11,221 nt of DNA from an uncultured Ruminococcus sp. (GTDB taxonomy: Bacteria > Bacillota > Clostridia > Oscillospirales > Ruminococcaceae): contig CAJTLC010000034.1 in the NCBI GenBank assembly GCA_910576995.1, positions 1-11,221 of the forward strand, written 5' to 3'. A program made the translations under genes and the position numbers. This document shows, in pieces, positions 7,485 through 11,221 of this stretch (its first letter is position 1; every line of letters starts with the position of its first letter). The notes beneath the pieces are model-generated. The model did not search any database, was not told where the DNA came from, and saw nothing but the letters and a program-made list of their open reading frames with translations.

Positions 7485-7844
7485 TTATCCTTTCGCTTTA
7501 GTAAATCCAAGGCTGATTTTTAATGCCCTATCAACTCTTTTCATATCGTGAAAACTCAGCGTACCAACGTAATTTCTCAAACGGTTTACGGAAATTGTCC
7601 GAACCTGTTCAAGCATTACCGTTGATTTTTTCGGAAGTCCGCTGCATCGTATTTTTACATGAGTCGGCATATTTTTCTTTCGTTTTGAGGTCACAAATGC
7701 GACTATCGTTGTTGTTGAAAATTTGTTGCCAATATTGTTTTGAATCACGACTGCCGGTCTTAATCCTCTCTGTTCTGAACCTCTGGAATTTTCAATTTCT
7801 GCCATGTACACATCACCACGATTAATTTTTCTTATTTTTATCAC
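7485..7844 (-). CDS. PemK/MazF-family endoribonuclease toxin
   Basis: 119-aa protein of the PemK/MazF toxin fold, normally a sequence-specific mRNA interferase. It contains NRGDVYMAEI (strand 1), the loop GSEQRGLRPAVVIQ with the likely catalytic R29, VAFVTSK with T52, and LEQVRTISVNRL. The start is uncertain. The GTG at 7844 gives the length quoted, but AGGAA touches it with almost no spacer, and the family usually begins near the R-G-D-V. No MazE/PemI-like antitoxin frame lies on either side: downstream is the helicase and upstream is ~440 gene-free bases with many hairpins. This raises the possibility of RNA control or of a domesticated, non-toxic role in the element. Confidence 0.88.
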   Translation of the reverse strand: MIKIRKINRGDVYMAEIENSRGSEQRGLRPAVVIQNNIGNKFSTTTIVAFVTSKRKKNMPTHVKIRCSGLPKKSTVMLEQVRTISVNRLRNYVGTLSFHDMKRVDRALKISLGFTKAKG

Positions 7845-7855
7845 TTCCTATATGT

Positions 7856-7885
7856 ACGGAACTGCCAAAAAACAGGCAGTTCCGT
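7856..7885 (-). promoter_or_regulatory. Strong 11-bp hairpin just before pemK
   Basis: ACGGAACTGCC (minus-strand 5' arm, 7885-7875) pairs perfectly with GGCAGTTCCGT (7866-7856), enclosing the loop TGTTTTTT. It ends about 11 bases before the GTG of the toxin gene. There is no T-run after it on the minus strand, so it is not a standard terminator. It could be the 3' boundary of the upstream RNA, a processing site or a translational control element. Confidence 0.6.
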
Positions 7886-8270
7886 TATCATTTTGCTTTT
7901 TGGGAACATTTCTGCTCCCACACAGCCGACTCAGGCTGTTTCACTGTCACACCGTAACAGCATCTGACGGATATTTCTTTCAGAAATTTTTCTGCCCTCC
8001 GCCCAAGAGAACACTCTGGATAAACTGCCGTCACGCAGTTTTCGCAGGTTGCTAACCTCTCAGCCTACAATAGCTGAGCCGCTTTTTACGGACGTACCCA
8101 TTCCATAGCTTACATCTTTTCACAGGGCTGACTTTCCCTGCTATTCCTTTCGGATCAATGCCTCCCGCTATGAACTGACGTTCCGGAGTGTCGGTATTCA
8201 ATTTTCAAGCTGCTTTGAAGTTCAGAATTATTTCTTATAATTCGCCCTTCATATAGTAGCCGGCGAAAAC
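7856..8270 (-). ncRNA. Candidate structured RNA between sigma-like gene and pemK
   Basis: This ~440-base gap has no credible protein frame on the minus strand, yet it is richer in G+C (about half of bases around 8041-8100 and 8161-8220, against 13 of 60 at 6541-6600). It packs at least twelve hairpins. Perfect stems include 8225-8231/8237-8243, 8123-8127/8136-8140, 8059-8064/8073-8078, 8046-8050/8054-8058, 8023-8028/8035-8040, 7922-7927/7934-7939 and 7875-7885/7856-7866. The stem 7913-7920/7901-7908 carries a GAAA tetraloop on the minus strand, as does the short stem 8152-8154/8145-8147. Longer-range pairings (8167-8174 with 8101-8109; 7998-8003 with 7966-7971) enclose local hairpins. I could not match it to a known RNA family from memory. 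The ends are approximate. Confidence 0.6.
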
Positions 8271-8285
8271 ACACATTTTTCCGAA

Positions 8286-8705
8286 TCAACTTAAAATTTC
8301 AGCGATTTTAACAATCCAATCACCCAATGTACTTTTAGGAATTGATAATTCTGACGAAATTTCAATTATTGTGTACCCAGCAATTTTGTTCATGAAATAT
8401 GCCTTTCTCATAATCGCAGGACATTCCATTACTCGTTTGTACTTTTCCTCATCCTCAATAAATTCGGTCCAGTTTTCTATGAGGTCTGTCAGAATAATGC
8501 TGTTTCCCTGCGTTCCATAAGTATTTTCGCCTTTCAACTCAACAGTGTTCTCATAATAACGTCTGTCTGAATTGAACGTTTCACGCTCAAATTTGTAAAT
8601 CTCCTGAATCTGTTCCTCTGTCATGCCAAACTTTCTGTACTCGGTTTCCTTGCGTTTCCATTCTTCTTTAAATTTCTTTTCTTCTCCTGCATGATTATAT
8701 GCCAT
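8286..8705 (-). CDS. Small sigma-70 region-4-like protein
   Basis: 139-aa protein starting MAYNHAGEEKKFKEEW. The N-terminal half is charged and helical (FGMTEEQIQEIYKFERETFN). The C-terminal half ends in a helix-turn-helix, GYTIIEISSELSIPKSTLGD (about 109-128), of the sigma-70 region-4 type. Region 2 (core/-10 recognition) is absent, so it is more likely an auxiliary regulator than a full sigma factor. The Met at 8705 is chosen over one 11 codons earlier because GGAGG lies 7 bases upstream and the earlier start lies inside a hairpin. Such small sigma-like proteins are common first genes in clostridial mobile-element operons. Here it heads the module of RNA, toxin, helicase and recombinases. 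Confidence 0.75.
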   Translation of the reverse strand: MAYNHAGEEKKFKEEWKRKETEYRKFGMTEEQIQEIYKFERETFNSDRRYYENTVELKGENTYGTQGNSIILTDLIENWTEFIEDEEKYKRVMECPAIMRKAYFMNKIAGYTIIEISSELSIPKSTLGDWIVKIAEILS

Positions 8706-8748
8706 AAAAAAATCCTCCGTTCTGTTTGTTTTAAACAAAACGAAGGAT
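8706..8748 (-). promoter_or_regulatory. Attenuator-like hairpin covering the sigma-like gene's RBS
   Basis: On the minus strand ATCCTTCGTT (8748-8739) pairs with AACGGAGGAT (8721-8712) over 10 bp with one wobble. The inner palindrome TTGTTTAAAACAA (8738-8726) extends the stem. The 3' arm contains the GGAGG ribosome site and is followed by seven T residues directly before the ATG. The structure could act as an intrinsic terminator and would also hide the ribosome site. Confidence 0.65.
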
Positions 8749-8916
8749 TATGGATATTTTGCGGCTATACACAGCCATTTGTATCTTATTATCATTTTAC
8801 GTGTCCTTTCTCATTTTTCCATGAGAGGACACTTTCAGAGGTACTTGAATACCGTCTTTTTTAGCAAAACGATATTTTTCGTGTCCTCTGTTTTTTATTA
8901 TCGTTGTGTTTTCTTG
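8749..8916 (-). promoter_or_regulatory. Intergenic region with three GTGTCC boxes, presumed promoter region
   Basis: The promoter of the sigma-like gene should lie here, but I see no clear -35/-10 pair. Three copies of a GTGTCC box occur: CGTGTCCTTT at 8800-8809, inverted GAGAGGACAC at 8823-8832, and CGTGTCCTCT at 8880-8889. The two direct copies are 80 bases apart, and the first two can pair as a hairpin. Nothing coding was seen. Confidence 0.35.
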
Positions 8917-8950
8917 CAAAAAATCCCTATTCTGCTTTTGAAGAATAGGG
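8917..8950 (-). terminator. Rho-independent terminator of the RADAR-like operon
   Basis: CCCTATTC (8950-8943) pairs perfectly with GAATAGGG (8932-8925) on the minus strand, followed by ATTTTTTG. It begins 21 bases after the SLATT stop codon and separates the defence operon from the sigma-like gene. Confidence 0.88.
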
Positions 8951-8971
8951 AGATTAAATATTATAATTGTA

Positions 8972-9501
8972 CTACTTGTCAGAAAAATCGCTTTGAAATT
9001 TCACATATCCCATGTTGCTAAAGAAATTTTCATAATTGTTCAATTTAGCTAACGCAGTACGCTCCTGGTATAACTTTATCGACTCTGCATCTGTTTTTCC
9101 TGTATAACAAGATGATCCATTGCAAAAACAAAGAGTTTCAATATCAAGGGCCAAGTAATTCGCAGTATGCCGTATCCAGGTTTCCTTAGGCTTTTTATAA
9201 GCATTGTAAGATGCAATGGCAGATACTAACGCACTTGTGATTATTGTAAGGACTTTAAAAATTGTACCAGCTGTTCCTTCGAAATTTATCAATGCAGCAA
9301 AAACTGTATTACAAACTGCAAAACCAATTGTCAACATCTCCACCTTATGCCATATCTCTTTATTTCTTTTGCTTTTATTTTTAGCAGCTTCAACTTCAAA
9401 AAATATGTAATTAAGATACCCTTTTTATTCTCGTCTACCCCTGCTCTTTCACATTTATCGTTCCATATTGAGCGATAATACTCAAAGATTTCATTTGACA
9501 T
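8972..9501 (-). pseudogene. SLATT-domain two-helix membrane protein, split by a frameshift
   Basis: SLATT proteins are predicted two-transmembrane pore-like effectors of nucleotide-linked defence systems, and some RADAR operons carry one. Reading starts at the ATG at 9501 (AGGAGG 9 bases upstream): MSNEIFEYYRSIW... up to LITYF. In a T6 run (plus-strand A6 at 9398-9403) the frame is lost and a stop follows at 9331. Adding one T joins it to the other frame, FEVEAAKNKSKRNKEIWHK followed by MLTIGFAVCNTVFAALI, giving 176 aa. Two hydrophobic helices (about 56-72 and 82-102) are followed by the family hallmark KPKETWIRH, and the C-terminus is soluble. The downstream piece alone (GTG at 9343, 123 aa) would lack the N-terminal helix. 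The gene starts 13 bases after the zinc-ribbon gene, so it is the last gene of the operon. Mutation, sequencing error and slippage are all possible. Confidence 0.78.
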
Positions 9502-9514
9502 TACTTATTTCCTC

Positions 9515-10186
9515 CTATTTTCTATTAGTAAGAAATCCTACAACCAACGCCCATATAAGTGCAGTAAATGCATATATAAAGGACTTGTCCTTTGTGTTCC
9601 ATACCTCTTGTATCATCAAAGAAAGTGCAAAGCCAAAAATTCCAAATAACATATGATATGTCATGCACCGTGTTAATATATCATTTTTTATAAACATGTC
9701 AAATACAATTATTGATATAGTTGCAGTCGATATATATGCACATATAATAAAACAAACAATAATTGTCATAATCCTTATCACTTTTTTTGCTTTTAAAAAT
9801 TTTCTTTCCAAATTCGATAAAATGCCAATTAAAATCATGAAAACACCGATTATAACAGTAATCGTTGTTATTGTCGAACATAGCATATAATTATCGGATA
9901 AATTATCCAAAGTATTTTTTATAACAGCATAAAAAAAGCAAAAAAAGGCTATACTCAGCACGCTAATTATTCCAAATTTAAAAACATAAAGAGAAATAGA
10001 ATCCTCATCCAATTCGCCTTTATGTAAATCCTCATGAATTGCTTTTATAGTTGTTTCAATTTCTTTTAATTCATTAGACTGTCTACATTTAACCTTAATT
10101 CTTTTAAATGGATAACTGCATCTTACACACCTTAATGCTTTATTTGATACTTTTCTGTTACATTCAGGACATCTTATTAAAGACAT
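9515..10186 (-). CDS. Zinc-ribbon, multi-helix membrane protein (unknown, RADAR-associated)
   Basis: 223-aa protein. The N-terminus has a zinc ribbon, Cys 6/9 (CPEC) and Cys 20/23 (CVRC). A basic, charged linker (about 24-65) follows, then about five membrane helices (roughly 68-88, 103-124, 137-165, 173-192, 202-220) and a short NRK tail. The ATG is supported by AAAGGAG 9 bases upstream. It lies 46 bases after the rdrB-like gene and 13 bases before the SLATT gene, all on one strand, so it is part of that operon. I do not recognise a named family. By position it may be a membrane partner or regulator of the SLATT protein; this is inference. The frame is intact although both neighbours are damaged. 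Confidence 0.8.
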   Translation of the reverse strand: MSLIRCPECNRKVSNKALRCVRCSYPFKRIKVKCRQSNELKEIETTIKAIHEDLHKGELDEDSISLYVFKFGIISVLSIAFFCFFYAVIKNTLDNLSDNYMLCSTITTITVIIGVFMILIGILSNLERKFLKAKKVIRIMTIIVCFIICAYISTATISIIVFDMFIKNDILTRCMTYHMLFGIFGFALSLMIQEVWNTKDKSFIYAFTALIWALVVGFLTNRK

Positions 10187-10232
10187 TGTTTAATACTCCT
10201 TTATTTATTCAAAAATCACTGCACATAATTCA

Positions 10233-11195
10233 TTATAAAAAGCCAATCTCATCAAAAGATTGTTCGTTGCCGCTTTTTCGAATTGCATCAAGCCATTCAA
10301 AAATTTCATATCTGCTGTATAAAGGCTGACCTTCTGAATTTTTTGCATTCTCCAAATAAAAGGCGAGATAAGCATATTCATTGCTTATCGATGTAGAGAA
10401 CACACCTTTGTCATCAGTATTGATTGAAACATTCAACTGATGAAAATTTGGAGCATTTGAAATTCCCTTATCAAAGAAGCTTGTAATCGGATGTTGACTA
10501 TAATCAGGCAAAATGCTAATCAACACATTGGAAGACGGATTGGTCTCAATTGCAATTCCTTGTATAGAAATTTGACGCTGCATTTCTTTTTGAAGAATCG
10601 CAACTGTTTCTATAAACAAATCAGATATTGGTTCTGTAATCGGCATCATCCCACGTTTTTTTACTTCTGCATCATAATGATAGCGATGGTACAACTTACA
10701 TGATTCATAATGATTTCTCGCTGTTTCCATTTCATCATCCGAACTACATATTTTATAATGTCCTATACGATCTTTAGGTCTTTCAAATATGCCGTTGCGA
10801 TAAAGCTCCGGAGCATCACCTCTAAGCAGCCATGACAAATAATAAGTATACATATCACATGAAGCATTTCGTTTATCTGATCCACAATAAATATATGAAA
10901 AATTTTCATGAAATCTATCTTTCAAGTAATTAAGTATATTTGCGACTCCAGAAAAAACAATAGAATGATTTTGAATATAATAATACATCCAAACAACATT
11001 ATCAAGAAAATACTGACACGGCATCGTGGTTGCTTTATTTTTTTGTTCGTAATAGTAATTTGGTTTCATTCCTAACATCGTTGCATGACCGAGCCTGCTG
11101 CCTAATGTCATTAAGCTAAGAACCCGTACCAATAGCTTGAAATAAGTGAAAAAATGTGATATAATGTGGACCATAGTCAATAAAGTAGACAGCAA
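10233..11195 (-). pseudogene. rdrB: rdrB-like adenosine deaminase, 3' fragment (N-terminal half missing)
   Basis: C-terminal part of a divergent adenosine deaminase most like RdrB of the RADAR anti-phage system, which deaminates adenosine nucleotides with its ATPase partner RdrA. In the 320-residue open frame, LGSRLGHATMLG (31-42, metal-site H37), GIAIETNPSSN (213-223) and SINTDDKGVF (257-266, D261/D262) are seen. About 220 residues separate the His and Asp-Asp motifs, far more than in housekeeping adenosine deaminases but as expected for RdrB. The N-terminal H-x-H and the catalytic Glu motif are absent, so the fragment cannot be active alone. Recognisable sequence starts near 11111; residues 1-28 (TTG start) look like noise, and an in-frame TGA lies at 11208-11210. 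The 5' part was probably cut off by an insertion. Confidence 0.78.
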
Positions 11196-11221
11196 AATAG
11201 AAAAAAATCAAAAAAGTGCTT
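11113..11221 (+). mobile_element. Possible insertion-sequence end (runs off right edge)
   Basis: The rdrB-like frame loses recognisable sequence near 11111 and is followed by non-coding AT-rich DNA with a plus-strand promoter and the stretch GGACCATAGTCAATAAAGTA (11168-11187), then GACAG. This resembles the end region of some IS3-type insertion sequences, but the transposase and the exact terminal repeat are outside or not identifiable. A short inverted repeat AAGCTA/TAGCTT (11113-11118 and 11133-11138) also lies here. Confidence 0.35.
11137..11165 (+). promoter_or_regulatory. Near-consensus sigma-70 promoter reading rightwards
   Basis: TTGAAA (11137-11142), a 17-base spacer, then TATAAT (11160-11165). 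It lies on the plus strand, opposite to rdrB, exactly where rdrB similarity fades. It would drive a gene beyond the right edge, possibly a transposase. Confidence 0.6.

Noticed and set aside
7856..7885. Hairpin before pemK as a standard rho-independent terminator
   Set aside because: On the minus strand the T-run is in the loop rather than after the stem, and the toxin gene follows at once.
7804..8055. Plus-strand 83-codon open frame across the pemK start and RNA region
   Set aside because: No ribosome site, lies opposite pemK and continues through hairpin-rich DNA; composition looks random. The structured RNA explains the region better.
8763..8778. GGCT-AGCC mini-hairpin upstream of the sigma-like gene
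   Set aside because: Only four base pairs; expected by chance.
9699..9881. 60-codon minus frame rich in Asp, Asn, Tyr and Cys inside the zinc-ribbon membrane gene
   Set aside because: An out-of-frame reading of AT-rich membrane-helix codons; no ribosome site.
1..11221. CRISPR array or tRNA gene
   Set aside because: No regularly spaced direct repeats and no tRNA-like acceptor/anticodon pattern were seen; the only repeats are the two recombinase leaders and the short boxes listed.

Overview
The window looks like accessory (mobile and defence) DNA from a low-to-moderate G+C Firmicute. I infer a Clostridia member of the Ruminococcus/Oscillospiraceae type. The reasons are AT-rich protein genes, strong GGAGG ribosome sites, and a set of small genes (DUF3789-like peptide, amidoligase, region-4 sigma-like protein, several serine recombinases) typical of gut clostridial conjugative or integrative elements. 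Genus is a guess. Except for a tyrosine recombinase at the far left, every gene is on the minus strand.

Left edge (1-447): the 3' end of a tyrosine recombinase, resembling the last gene of three-recombinase (RIT/Tn554-like) elements, runs into a hairpin and an inverted repeat. It then abuts an amidoligase gene whose reading frame breaks off after an N-T-R-Y motif. The recombinase element appears to have inserted into the amidoligase gene.

Centre (about 427-8705, read right to left): one long module. It starts with a small sigma-70 region-4-like protein, followed by a roughly 440-base gene-free, GC-richer, hairpin-dense stretch that is a candidate structured RNA. Next come a PemK/MazF toxin with no protein antitoxin, a DinG/XPD-type helicase, a 55-aa unknown protein, a 39-aa DUF3789-like membrane peptide, three serine recombinases and the amidoligase. 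The first and third recombinases have catalytic domains and the middle one does not. Recombinases 1 and 2 share a repeated leader. Two genes of the module (sigma-like and amidoligase) have a terminator-like hairpin and T-tract directly before or overlapping the ribosome site.

Right (8917-11221): remnant of a RADAR-type anti-phage operon. It holds the 3' part of an rdrB-like adenosine deaminase gene, a zinc-ribbon five-helix membrane protein, and a SLATT two-helix membrane protein split by a frameshift in a six-T run. A good terminator follows. The 5' half of rdrB is missing; its frame loses recognisable similarity where a near-consensus plus-strand promoter and an insertion-sequence-like end appear (11137-11190). 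The defence locus therefore looks decayed.

The most novel signals are the structured RNA placed before PemK, the zinc-ribbon membrane protein inside the RADAR operon, the stand-alone DNA-binding 'half recombinase', and the terminator-over-RBS hairpins.
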